From contig JADJYE010000001.1 in assembly GCA_016719945.1 (NCBI GenBank), forward strand, positions 248,001 through 312,000: 64,000 nt of DNA, given 5' to 3'. Below are positions 39,001 through 47,832 of the stretch, piece after piece. The stretch comes from Polyangiaceae bacterium (GTDB lineage Bacteria > Myxococcota_A > Polyangia > Polyangiales > Polyangiaceae). Both the position numbers and the translations under genes were made by a program. Numbering within the stretch: the stretch's first letter is position 1; each line of letters starts with the position of its first letter. The notes beneath the pieces are model-generated. The model did not search any database, was not told where the DNA came from, and saw only the letters and a list, made by a program, of their open reading frames with translations.

Positions 39001-39489
39001 CCTGTTGAGCACGAGGGCAATGCCACCACCTCCCCCGAGGAGGTCGAGTGTGTCGCGCGGCTGTATGAGCACCTGCGCGCCAGCAAGCTCCAGTTTCGCG
39101 CCTCGGAGCAGAAGGCTCGGGCGCTCGGCGCGAGCGACGTGCTCGTCGTCGCGCCCTACAACGCTCATGTCGGCGCGCTGGCCGACGCTCTTCCCAGCGG
39201 TGCGCGCATCGGGACCGTCGACAAGTTCCAGGGCCAGGAGGCGCCCGTCGTCATCTACACGATGGCCACTTCGTCCGCCGAGGACGCCCCGCGCGGTCTT
39301 GAGTTCATCCTGTCCCTCCATCGGCTCAACGTCGCGATCTCACGGGCCCGCGCGCTCTGCATCCTGGTGGCCTCTCCCGCGCTGTTCCGCGCCGACTGCC
39401 AGACGCCCAGACAGATGCAGCTCGCCAACGCGCACTGCCGCTACGTCGAGCTCGCCCGGCGTGTAGAGCTGCCCCTGACGCGCTCGTGA
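36038..39489 (+). CDS. TM0106-type RecB-like nuclease fused to a superfamily I helicase (frameshifted)
   Basis: About 1,150 aa when restored, starting with ATG 36038 inside the phosphatase stop (ATGA). Residues about 80-140 hold a RecB-like PD-(D/E)xK core ('GRADVLLRLD...YEVVDTKLA'). At about 210-222 'CDVCRWWSHC' supplies Cys residues suited to a [4Fe-4S] cluster, as in AddB/Cas4-type nucleases. Residues about 320-500 form an RNase-H-like exonuclease domain ('DVFFDIEGDPF', 'EGYNRDDCVSTARL'). The C-terminal helicase has Walker A 'GPPGAGKT', Walker B 'LFIDEAGQMS', 'LGDPQQL', 'TVDKFQGQEAPVVI' and 'LNVAISRARAL'. One G is missing in a G run at 38596-38599; adding it gives 'VMVGAGTTWLWSRGD'. It probably degrades invading DNA. 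Confidence 0.85.
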
Positions 39490-39692
39490 GCGCCGGGCGG
39501 CGGAGCGCGCCCGCGCCCGGCTCGAGGAGTGAGGTCGTACGTTCGCCACGCTGCAGGGCGTCGAACGTGCTCTGGGTCTTCGGTGGGGAGGTCGTGAACC
39601 GCAGGGATCAAGCGGCGCCGGTCCCTGGGGAGGCGAGCACCAAGACGGGGTAGGGTCCCGTTTAGGACCCGATCTCGTCGAAAACCTCGACG

Positions 39693-39743
<51 letters not shown>

Positions 39744-39849
39744 AAAGAGCGGGGTCTCGGCGAGGGTCGAGGAACACGCGGAAGGTCGGGAAAAGCTCGG
39801 AGATCGTGTCCACGGGGGAGTACCCGAGGGCAGGGGTTCCGGCGAGCGT

Positions 39850-39867
39850 GGGCACACATTGGTCACA
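39850..39867. repeat. 18-bp direct repeat, left copy
   Basis: GGGCACACATTGGTCACA here is identical to 53427-53444 beside the integrase remnant. It may be an integrase arm-type site or a trace of an older element. Confidence 0.7.
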
Positions 39868-39961
39868 TCGGCCGGGCTGCCTGGACACCTCGCCCAAGGT
39901 CGGCCACCACCCAGGTAGGCGGCGCAGTCAGTTCCGCCGCCGACCTACGTCGAGGGGGCTC

Positions 39962-40480
39962 ATGGCCGAAGTGGCGCTGACACTGAAGTGCATCATGAAG
40001 GATGGGGTCATCGGGTACTGGGCACCGCTTCCCGAAGGTGTGCCCGAGGCGGACTCGCCCAGGGCGCGGATGCTGCGCCTGCTGTCGGACCCAACACCCG
40101 CGTTTGCGGCTGTCACTGATGCCGACGAGCGCGAAGCGCTGGGGAACTCGTTGGCGCTTGCGCTGACACGAGCGGAGTACCACGAGACCCGGTTCAAGAG
40201 CATTCTCGGGTCGCTCGAAGCGCGCAGGCGCCAAGCCGATGTGCCGTTCACCTCAGACCTCCTCGTGGTCTACACGATCTACGAGGCGGGGGCCGCTCTC
40301 GGCGCAGCCCGCCTCGCGGTAGACGAGTTACTTCACGTCACGGCCAGACGACACGGCGAGCCGGACACCGCGCAGATCGAGAAGCGTTGGGCGGCAAGCC
40401 TCGTGATGGACGACGCCAAGTTCGCGAAGGCCACGTACGCGAGCGTTCCCGAAACGCTGCTCCTTCGTTCGAAGCTTTAG
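39962..40480 (+). CDS. Hypothetical protein, 3' end inside the transposon inverted repeat
   Basis: 172 aa from ATG 39962 (MAEVALTLKCIMKDGVIGYW). It is a soluble, largely helical protein with no recognised domain and no signal peptide. The stop (TAG at 40478-40480) lies within the outermost part of the IS21-type terminal repeat that begins about 40471. The last few residues therefore come from the transposon, and the original protein may have been longer. It is the first gene inside the island. Confidence 0.6.
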   Translation: MAEVALTLKCIMKDGVIGYWAPLPEGVPEADSPRARMLRLLSDPTPAFAAVTDADEREALGNSLALALTRAEYHETRFKSILGSLEARRRQADVPFTSDLLVVYTIYEAGAALGAARLAVDELLHVTARRHGEPDTAQIEKRWAASLVMDDAKFAKATYASVPETLLLRSKL

Positions 40481-40591
40481 CGGCGCCCTTGGACTGACCC
40501 ACCCCGCGGCGCGTTGGTGACCCTGGGCGCCGCTGGCGGCTGGACCGTCGCGGCGCGATCGTGACCCAGCTGGAGGGGCCCCTCGTCGAGA

Positions 40592-41055
40592 ATGCGGCCG
40601 GCTGCGTTCGAGTCGCGACGCTCGGGCATGCCGAGGGCGCGCCGACGATGCAGCGAGTGCCGCAGGACGTTCACGCCGTCGCCAAGGGCGCTGCTGACCC
40701 AACGGGTCTGCGGGGCGGCGTGTCGGGCCCATCGGATCGGAAGCTCGCGCGTAAGCGGCGGCGCAGCGAGCTCGCCGAGCACCGCGAGGACGAGGCGACG
40801 CGGCAGCGCCCACCGGCACAAGGCCGAGAGGGTCGTGTTGGCCCCGGCTGTCACGCGCCAGCTTCGAGGGACAAGATGCCGGACTTCCAGAGAAATATGG
40901 TCCAGTTCGTGGATCGCGCGCTGGCTCGGTCACGCGCCAGCTTGCTGCGCGATCTGGCTGAATTTCTGCCGCGATCGGGCGGCTTGCTGGCCGAGCCGGG
41001 GTCGATGTCACGCGCCAGCTTCCGTCCACAAGTGGTGGAGATTCCGTCGGAATAG
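40592..41055 (+). pseudogene. Zinc-ribbon/basic accessory ORF of the outer IS21-type element (frameshifted)
   Basis: The first part reads 'RRCSECRRTFTPSPRALLTQRVCGAACRAHR', with CxxC and CxxxC pairs typical of a small zinc ribbon. Near 40727-40731 the continuation 'DRKLARKRRRSELAEHREDEATRQR' moves to another frame, so one base is missing or the gene is decayed. The basic, Arg-rich tail suggests nucleic-acid binding. It lies between the left transposon end and the ParB-like gene and overlaps an array of 15-bp repeats. Confidence 0.5.
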
Positions 41056-41088
41056 AGCGACGACGTGGCGGCTGTCACGCATGACGAT
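40850..41088. repeat. Regularly spaced 15-bp direct repeats
   Basis: GTCACGCGCCAGCTT occurs perfectly at 40850, 40929 and 41007 (start-to-start spacing 79 and 78 bp). A partial copy (GTCACGC) is at 41074. The intervening sequences are unrelated. The array lies in the left part of the outer IS21-type element. Confidence 0.75.
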
Positions 41089-41562
41089 GGGGTGAGCTCC
41101 CGGGCCATGCGAATCGTGTTCGCGATGGTGCTCGACGAATCGAAGGAGGATCCCGTCGCCGACCTGGGCGAGCGGCTCAGAGCGCTTAGGCTGTGTGAGG
41201 CGTCGGCACTGGATGCGATGCGTCGCTCGCTCGCGCGACACGGACAGATGACCGCCGCGGTCGGCTTCGTGGACGGCGGGTCGGTGGAGATCATCGACGG
41301 CTTCAAACGGCTGCGAGCCGCGCGGACGCTTGGATGGGCCACGCTGCGCGCGCAGGTCGTCGAGGTCGACGCGAGTGGTGCGACGCTGCTGATCGCGGCG
41401 CTGCACGCGGCGCGCAACCTGACGGAGCTCGAGGAGGGATGGTTGGTGCGCGCGCTCTATCGCGAGCACGGTCTGTTGCAGCCGGCCATCGCGCAGCGGC
41501 TCGGTCGTCACAAGAGCTGGGTGCACCGCCGCTTGATGCTGGTGGAGGCGCTCGACCCCGCC
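41065..41562 (+). pseudogene. ParB-like gene, 5' part (interrupted by an IS21 insertion)
   Basis: 166 codons up to the insertion point. The sequence shows a ParB/Srx-type N-domain ('VGFVDGGSVEIIDGFKRLRAARTLGW') followed by an HTH ('QPAIAQRLGRHKSWVHRRLMLVEALDPA'), similar to ParB/KorB. Read straight through to 44861 with one copy of the CCCGCC duplication removed, the frame continues as '...EALDPAVQADVRLGLLAPRAA', giving a 320-aa protein. ATG 41107 is an alternative start. It was evidently an accessory gene of the outer IS21-type element, possibly in target choice or partition-like DNA binding; that role is inference. Confidence 0.7.
41557..41562. repeat. Left target-site duplication CCCGCC of the nested IS21
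   Basis: CCCGCC at 41557-41562 is repeated at 44855-44860 directly flanking the element. Removing one copy and the insert restores the ParB-like frame. Confidence 0.85.
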
Positions 41563-41710
41563 TGTCAGCGGGCATCGAGAAGCGCGGGAATCTGAGCCGG
41601 CCGAGCTGACGGCGTAGTTGGCCCCGCTGACGGGCGGGGCCGACGATCGCGGCAAGCCCACCAAAAAGTAGGGCCCGGAGTCACTACCTCCGAGCCCCGG
41701 GTCGCCGCGA

Positions 41711-42481
41711 GTGGACGCGTTCGACGTGAGCGTTGTCGCACGAGTTCCTCGCGGTGGCCGAATTCCCGGCAGGCACTCGCCAGTGGACGATCTCCGACAG
41801 ATCCAGTGCGTCGTCGACGCTTGCCGGCGCCTCTTTCACCTCTGCCGAGACTGCGACCGGGGACACATCTACTGCGTCGATGGTCGCCATGACGACGAGC
41901 GCCTCGCCCGTCGCCGCGCGCTCAAGCGCGTCCACTGGCGAAGCCAGGGGGCGAAGGTGAAGACCTCGAAGCGCACGAGCAGATGGCGGGCGCGTCGACG
42001 ACAAATAGAAACGGACATACGTCGCCGAGAAGTTGCCCTCGCGTCGATCGTCTCCGCCGCGGAGCGCTCCGCCGTCGCCGTGACGGTCGAGTCGCCACGC
42101 GAGGAGATCACCAATGGATTCGATCTGGATGGGAATCGCGCCGGGCTCGCTGACGACGCGCGTCGTCGCGATGGCGGGACCGGGCGACACGATACTGAAG
42201 GCCCAGCTTGCGACGGAGCCCAAGCACCCCGCGCGCTCGCGACGCTGCTCGAGGCGATTGCGCTTTGGCAGGGGCAGCCGGTCCGCGCTGCGCTCTGTGC
42301 CGACGCGTGGGGACTTTCGTGCGACTCCAACCTCTGTCGCGAGGCGTTCCTGGACCACGGCGGCGCTCTCTACAGCGTCGCCTGGGTCCACGCCGGCGCG
42401 CACCGCCGCCGACGGCCTCGCCTCGACGGCCTCGGTAGCTTTCGCGATCCTCGAGCGACTCGTCATCTCGGAGGTGGCCCG
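41711..42481 (+). CDS. Putative Cys/Arg-rich accessory ORF upstream of istA (nested IS21)
   Basis: The frame stays open from 41711 to istA and beyond (no stop), in the same frame as istA. Its most protein-like part is 'LFHLCRDCDRGHIYCVDGRHDDERLARRRALKRVHW', with CxxC and a later Cys followed by a basic helix. The rest looks low in information. It resembles the zinc-ribbon ORF of the outer element in composition and position. It could be a real accessory protein with its stop lost, or a decayed gene. Confidence 0.4.
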
Positions 42482-43988
42482 ATGATCCCGGACGAGCAGC
42501 GTGGCCGCATTCGGCGACTCTTCTTCGCGGAGCACTGGAAGGTGGGCACGATCGCCACCGAGCTCGGCGTTCATCACGACACGGTGGAGCTCGCCATCGA
42601 GCCCCGCAGGTTCGTCAATCGCGGGCTCTGCAGCAGCGCCACTTTGCTCGACGCGTACCTCCCGTTCGTCGCCCAGACCCTGGAGCAGTATCCGCGCCTG
42701 CGCGCAACCCGCCTGTTCGAGATGATCCGGGACCGCGGCTACAAGGGCAGCGTCTACGCCGTCCGTCGTCATGTGCGGCGAGTCCGACCCGCCCATCATG
42801 AGGCGTTTTTCCGCCTGACCGTGCTGCCCGGAGAGCAGGCCCAGGTCGACTGGGGCTCGTTCGGGAAGATTCGTGTCGGGCAGGGCGAGCGCGCTGTCGT
42901 GCTTCGTGATGGTGCTCGCCTCGTCGCGCGCTACGTTCGCGCGCTTTACGCTCGACCAGACCCTCGAGAGCTTCGTTCGCTGCCACGTGGAGGCGTTCCA
43001 GCGGTTCGGCGGCGTTCCCAGGGCCGTGCTCTACGACAACCTGAAGAGCGTCGTCATCGAGCGACAGGGCGACCTCATCCGCTTCCATCCACGCATCCTC
43101 GAGCTCGCGGGCCACTATCACTTCGCTCCCACCCCCGTCGGCATCGCGCGCGGCAACGAAAAGGGCCGCGTCGAGCGACGGATCCGCGACCTCCGCGAGG
43201 CCTTCTTCGCGGCGCGCTCGTTCTCGTCCCTTGCGGATCTCAATCAGCAGCTCGACGCCTGGATCGATCGCGTCGTCCACGGTCGTCGCGTTCCCGGAGA
43301 CGCCGCCCGCACCGTCGCCGAGTCCCTCGCCGACGAGCAGCAGAGCCTCCTGCCGCTGCCCGAGCATGCGTTCGACCCGTGCCACGTGCAGTCCGTCGCC
43401 TCGGGCAAGACGCCCTACGTTCGCTTCGACCGCAACGATTACTCCATCCCGCACACGCTCGTCAGGAAACCACTCACGCTCGTGGCCTCGGAAACGACCG
43501 TCCGCGTGCTCGATGGTGACAAGGAGATTGCGCGGCACCAGCGCTCCTGGGACACCCGGCGCCAGATCGAAGATCAGGCTCACCTCTCCGCGCTTGCCCG
43601 CGAGAAGCGCAAGGCGCGCGACCACCGCGGTCGCAACCGCCTCGTCGCGGGCTGCCCCAGCGCCCACGCCTTCCTCGGACAGATCGCACTACACGGCGGT
43701 CATCTCGGCGGCACCACCACCCGGCTTCTCCACCTGCTCGACACCTATGGCGCCACCGATCTCGATGCCGCGATCGCCGAGGCCCATCGCCGCGACGCGT
43801 TCGCGGCGCAATCCGTCGCCCACATCCTCGATCAGCGCGCACGCGCTCGCGGCGCCCCGGCTCCCATCGAGGTCGTGCTCCCCGACGACCCACGCGTCCG
43901 CGATCTCGTCGTCACTCCGCACGCGCTCCATCGCTACGATCACCTCGCCGCCGAATCCCTCGATTCAGCGCCGGAGGACGACCAATGA
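42482..43988 (+). CDS. istA: IstA-type DDE transposase of the nested IS21 (frameshifted)
   Basis: About 500 aa when restored, from ATG 42482. An N-terminal HTH ('HWKVGTIATELGVHHDTVELAIE') is followed by the DDE core: D in 'QVDWGSFGK', D in 'VLYDNLKSVV' and E in 'EKGRVERRIRDLREAFF'. The frame changes near 42885-42896 ('GQGERA' then 'LSCFVMVLASSRATFARF'), consistent with loss of GC from a GCGC run or one extra base. As sequenced the transposase would be truncated before its second catalytic Asp. It overlaps istB by 4 nt. Confidence 0.85.
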
Positions 43989-44767
43989 GCAGCCTGAAGG
44001 CGCGGCTCCACGCCCTCGGCCTGCTTGCCACCGCAGCCGAGCTCGATGATCTGGTCGCGCTGGCGACCAAGAAGCGATGGGGCCCGCAGCAACTCCTTCA
44101 GCACGTGGTCGACGTCGAGGAGAAGGACCGCGCCCGACGCGGGCTCGATCGGCGTCGCGCACGCAGCCGCCTCGAGCGATTCAAGCCCATGGCCGACTTC
44201 GACTGGAACTGGCCCACGAAGATCGAGCGACCGCTCGTCGAGTCCGTCGTGCGCCTCGACTTCCTCGAGTCTGCTCGCAACGTCGTGCTCGTCGCGCCGC
44301 AGGGGCTCGGCAAGACCATGATCGCCCAGAACATCGCGCACCAGGCCATCCTCGCGGGACACGGCGTGCTCTTCCTGTCGGCCGCGCAGCTCTTGCTCGA
44401 CCTCGCCGCACAAGAGTCGGCGCGCGCCCTCGATCGCCGTCTTCGCTACTACGCGAAGATCGGCCTGCTCATCATCGACGGGATCGGCTTTCTCGCCTTC
44501 GACAACCGAAACGCAGACCTCCTCTTCCAGGTCGTCAGCCGACGCTACGAGAAGAAGAGCCTCGTCCTCACGACCAATCTCGCGTTCCGCGACTGGCCCA
44601 CCATCTTTCCGAACGCGACCTGCGCCACCGCCCTCATCGACCGCGTCGTCCACCACGCCGACGTCATCCCAATCGAGGGCGAGAGCTGGAGGGCTCGCGA
44701 GGCCGAGCAGTCCGCCAAGGACCGCCGAGCCAAGAAGAAGAAGTCCGAGGTGCACACAGAGACCTGA
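43985..44767 (+). CDS. istB: IstB-type AAA+ helper ATPase of the nested IS21
   Basis: A 260-aa, intact protein. The family pattern is clear ('LKARLHALGLLATAAELDDLV', 'FLESARNVVLVAPQGLGKT', 'LTTNLAFRDWPTIFPN', 'ATALIDRVVHHADVIPIEG'). Two key motifs deviate. The Walker A reads APQGLGKT, with the first Gly replaced. The Walker B reads LLIIDGIGFL, with the catalytic acidic residue after Asp replaced by Gly (normally DE or DD). ATP hydrolysis, and so target-site regulation, may be impaired. It overlaps istA by 4 nt. Confidence 0.88.
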   Translation: MSSLKARLHALGLLATAAELDDLVALATKKRWGPQQLLQHVVDVEEKDRARRGLDRRRARSRLERFKPMADFDWNWPTKIERPLVESVVRLDFLESARNVVLVAPQGLGKTMIAQNIAHQAILAGHGVLFLSAAQLLLDLAAQESARALDRRLRYYAKIGLLIIDGIGFLAFDNRNADLLFQVVSRRYEKKSLVLTTNLAFRDWPTIFPNATCATALIDRVVHHADVIPIEGESWRAREAEQSAKDRRAKKKKSEVHTET

Positions 44768-44854
44768 ACCTCCCCAACTCACCTTCACGCAGCCCGACGC
44801 GACCTCCGTTGCCCGGGCTGTTCACATTTCCGCGCTTTCAGACGCTCGCCAACA

Positions 44855-44860
44855 CCCGCC
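44855..44860. repeat. Right target-site duplication CCCGCC of the nested IS21
   Basis: It matches 41557-41562; the ParB-like reading frame resumes at GTG CAG GCC immediately after it. Confidence 0.85.
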
Positions 44861-45325
44861 GTGCAGGCCGACGTCCGCCTGGGGCTGCTCGCACCGCGCG
44901 CGGCGGTGGTGCTCGGGCAGTTGCCACGTGGCAACCAGCACGCGACCGCCGGCGTGGTGATTCGTCGAGGGCTGACCGTGCGCCAGGCGGAGCTGATGGT
45001 CGCCGAGCTCCTGGAGTGCAGTGATGATGTCTCTCGGGCCCGGAGAATCGCCCATTACGCGCAGGGACTGGCCACGGCGGCGCGGCCCGGGCTGCGCCCC
45101 ACCCGAGCAGCGCGCGCCGAGGCTGATTGGTTGGCGGCGGACTTGGCGACCGTGCAGCGGACGGCGGCGCGCCTGCAGGCGCGGCTGCTCGCAGCGCCGG
45201 TGGCGACGCACGGCCCCGAGGCGGCCGAGTTGATCGTCGCCGCGCTGCGCGGTCTGCAGCCAGTGCTAGGGGCGCTCACGAGCACGGTGGCTGCGGTGAT
45301 CTCGACGGGGCGCGCCGTCGCATGA
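44861..45325 (+). pseudogene. ParB-like gene, 3' part (after the IS21 insertion)
   Basis: 155 codons continuing the frame broken at 41562 ('VQADVRLGLLAPRAAVVLGQLPRGNQ'). The C-terminal half is helical and Ala/Arg-rich. It ends in ATGA overlapping istA of the outer element, showing that the ParB-like gene and istA/istB were one transposon operon. Confidence 0.7.
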
Positions 45326-46869
45326 CCGCGACGTGGCGTACGCGCGAGGAGCTCGTGCACCAGGTGGTGATCCTCGCCGAGCAGGGGGTATCGCGCCGAG
45401 CGCTCACGCGGGCGCTCGGCGTCAGCCGGAACACCGTCCGCGCACTGCTCAGGGAGCACGCGCGCTCGCGCGCTGAGCCCCACACTGCGCTTGCGGCAGC
45501 TCCGGCGCGCGCGCCTCGCGCCTCGCCGCTGGACGCGCACCTGCCGCGTATCGTGGCGCTGCTCGGGCAATACGAGGACATTACGGCTCAGCGCATCTTC
45601 GAGGTCTTGCGCGAGGAGGGCTTCGCTGGGGGATACACCGCGGTGAAGAAGCGCGTGCGCAGGCTGCGTCCGGCCCCGGCCCCCAAGCCAAGCCTGATCA
45701 CGCCGAGCTACGGACCCGGCGAGATGGCCGAAAACGATTGGTCGCCGTGGGAGGTGACCTACACGAGCGGGCGCAAAGAGAAGGTCCAGGGCTTCAGCTA
45801 CGTATTGGTCTTCTCCAAGCGCAAACACATCGACGTCTACCGGCAATCGGACCTCTTTGCGCTCATGGACGGGCACGTCGGCGCCTTCGACCGACTCGGG
45901 GGCGCTGCGCGCGAGTGCAAGTACGACAGCCAGAAGCCCGTGGTCCTGCGCTGGGAGGGCCACCAGCCCATCTACAACCCGCGCATGCTCGCCTTCGCGA
46001 CCCACTACGGCTTCCGGCCGGTGGCCGTCCGGCGCGGACACCCCAACGACAAGCCACGCGTCGAGCGCAGCTTCTGGGAGGTCGAGCGCTCCTTCTTCAA
46101 TGGTCGATCCTTCACGGACTTCGACGACCTCCGCGGCCAGATGCGCAGATGGCTCGACACGATCGTCGACCATCGACGGCGTCACGGGACGACGCCGCTG
46201 GAGCGCTTTCCCGAGGAGCGCGACCACCTCGTGCTGCGCCCTCGACATGACTATGACACCGCTCGCGTCGCCTACAGGACGTGCAGCATCGACGGCTTCG
46301 TGTCCTGGGACGGCAATCACTACGCGGTCCCCTACGACCACGTCACCGACCTGCTGCCCGTGCGCGTCACCCAGCGAGAGCTCTTCGTCTACGCCGCCGA
46401 CCTGCGCTGCATCGCCCGGCACGAGCTGGGCCCCAGGGGCGCCGGCAAGAAGATCGACCCTACCGGCATCCACCCGCGCCCTTCGCGAAGGAGCCCGCTC
46501 GATCTCGACCAGCTCCGCGTCGCCTTCGAGCAGATGGGCCAGCGCGCGGAGACTTTCTTCCACCTCATGAGCGCTGGACCGCCCGAGTTTGGGGGCATCA
46601 GGCGCGCCAGATCTTGCTCTTGCGCGAGCGTTTCGACACCGCCGATCTCGACGCAGCGCTCGGTCACGCCGCCTCCTATGGCGCCATCGAGGCCCGAGCC
46701 GTCAGGCGCATCGTCGCGGCACACGCGAGCCCACGCACGCTCGACGAGTACGTCGCCGAGCAGACGGTCAGGCGTCTCGCTGACGCGATCGGCGAGGTGC
46801 GCACTGGACCGCAGGACCTGACCGAGTACGACCGCATCCCGGGCGCCCCTCGACGCCGCGCAGCTCTAG
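45322..46869 (+). CDS. istA: IstA-type DDE transposase of the outer IS21-type element (frameshifted near its end)
   Basis: Starts at ATG 45322. The HTH 'GVSRRALTRALGVSRNTVRALL' precedes the DDE core: D in 'MAENDWSPWEV', D in 'CKYDSQKPVV' and E in 'KPRVERSFWEVERSFF'. The frame moves at about 46568: 'FFHLM' should continue 'ERWTARVWGHQARQILLLRERFD', which needs one extra G. The C-terminus runs to about 46869, where a TAG occurs in the third frame, so a second small indel near the end is possible. The catalytic core lies before the lesion. It is only distantly similar to the IstA of the nested element. Confidence 0.82.
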
Positions 46870-46875
46870 CGCGCA

Positions 46876-47739
46876 ATGCAAGGAGACGACCGAATGGCCA
46901 AGCGACCGACGCGACCCGTCAACGACGCCGGACACGACGACGGCGGAGACGAATCCCTCGAGCGACTGCGACGACACCTCGCCTTCCTCGGCCTGACGCA
47001 TACCCTCGACACGCTCGACGACACTCTCGCCAGGGCGCTCCGCGAGCGCCCCGGGCCAACCAGCCTGCTCGAGCGCGTGCTCGGCGCCGAGGCAGCTCGC
47101 AAGCTCGAGCAGCGTGTCACGCGGCGGATCGATGGCAGCGGCATCCGTGAGCACAAGACCCTCGAAGCCTTCGACTGGTCCTTCCAGCCGACCCTCGACA
47201 AGGCCGCCTTCGCCGAGCTCGCGCACCTCGACTTCGTGGGCCGATGCGATGACCTCGTCATCACCGGCAAGAGCGGGACCGGCAAGAGCCACCTCCTCAT
47301 GGCGATCGGCCGCCGCGCCTGCGAGCATCAGCTGTACGTCCGCTACGCTCGCTGCGTCGACCTGCTCGATGACCTCCACGCCGGTCTCGCCGACGGCACC
47401 TACGAGCGGCGGCTCAAGGCGTGGGCGCGGCCTGCGCTGCTCATCATCGACGACGTCGGTCTTGGCCAGGTGAAGAAGCGTGACAACGAGCCGACCGCCG
47501 CGCATGCCCTCTTCAACCTGATCGACCTAAGACACGGCAAGGCGTCGACGGCCGTGACCTCCAACATCGCTCTCAGCGATTGGGGTAGGTACTTGGGCGA
47601 CGCGACCGTCGCGATGGCGATCCTCGACCGCCTCGCCATGCTCGCGATCCGCATCGACATCGACGGCCCCAGCTACCGGCAGCACGTCGCAGAGAAGCGA
47701 GCGAGCGCGAAGGCCAACAAGAAACCCGCGAAGGAGTGA
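46876..47739 (+). CDS. istB: IstB-type AAA+ helper ATPase of the outer IS21-type element
   Basis: 287 aa (ATG 46876, or ATG 46894 giving MAKRPTRPV). Walker A 'ITGKSGTGKSH', Walker B 'ALLIIDDVGLGQ' and sensor-type 'TSNIALSDWGRYLGD' are canonical, unlike the IstB of the nested element. A basic Lys-rich tail ends the protein. It would assemble on target DNA and stimulate IstA. It is followed by the right terminal repeat at 47767-47864. Confidence 0.88.
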   Translation: MQGDDRMAKRPTRPVNDAGHDDGGDESLERLRRHLAFLGLTHTLDTLDDTLARALRERPGPTSLLERVLGAEAARKLEQRVTRRIDGSGIREHKTLEAFDWSFQPTLDKAAFAELAHLDFVGRCDDLVITGKSGTGKSHLLMAIGRRACEHQLYVRYARCVDLLDDLHAGLADGTYERRLKAWARPALLIIDDVGLGQVKKRDNEPTAAHALFNLIDLRHGKASTAVTSNIALSDWGRYLGDATVAMAILDRLAMLAIRIDIDGPSYRQHVAEKRASAKANKKPAKE

Positions 47740-47832
47740 TCCCAAGGCTGCCCGCAGCGGCGCCCGTGGGTCACGATCGCGCCGCTCCGACCACCCGCGC
47801 CCTGCGCGTGTGGATCATCATCTAGCCGCCCA

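Larger units (their letters stand above)
41563..44854 (+). mobile_element. Nested IS21-family insertion sequence, 3,292 bp
   Basis: It is inserted in the ParB-like gene with a 6-bp CCCGCC duplication. The termini begin TGT...: the first 35 bp (41563-41597) and the reverse complement of the last 35 bp (44820-44854) agree at about 25 positions, including a shared AGCGCGG core. It encodes an accessory zinc-type ORF, istA and istB in the usual order. The about 920-bp leader before istA is longer than in classical IS21 and holds the accessory ORF. Confidence 0.85.

Noticed and set aside
40850..41088. CRISPR array
   Set aside because: Only three 15-bp repeats, spacers of about 64 bp, no cas genes; the repeat is too short and the spacing too long.
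41711..42481. A long N-terminal extension of IstA
   Set aside because: The frame is open through to istA, but IstA homology starts at ATG 42482 and the upstream part resembles a separate Cys/Arg-rich ORF.
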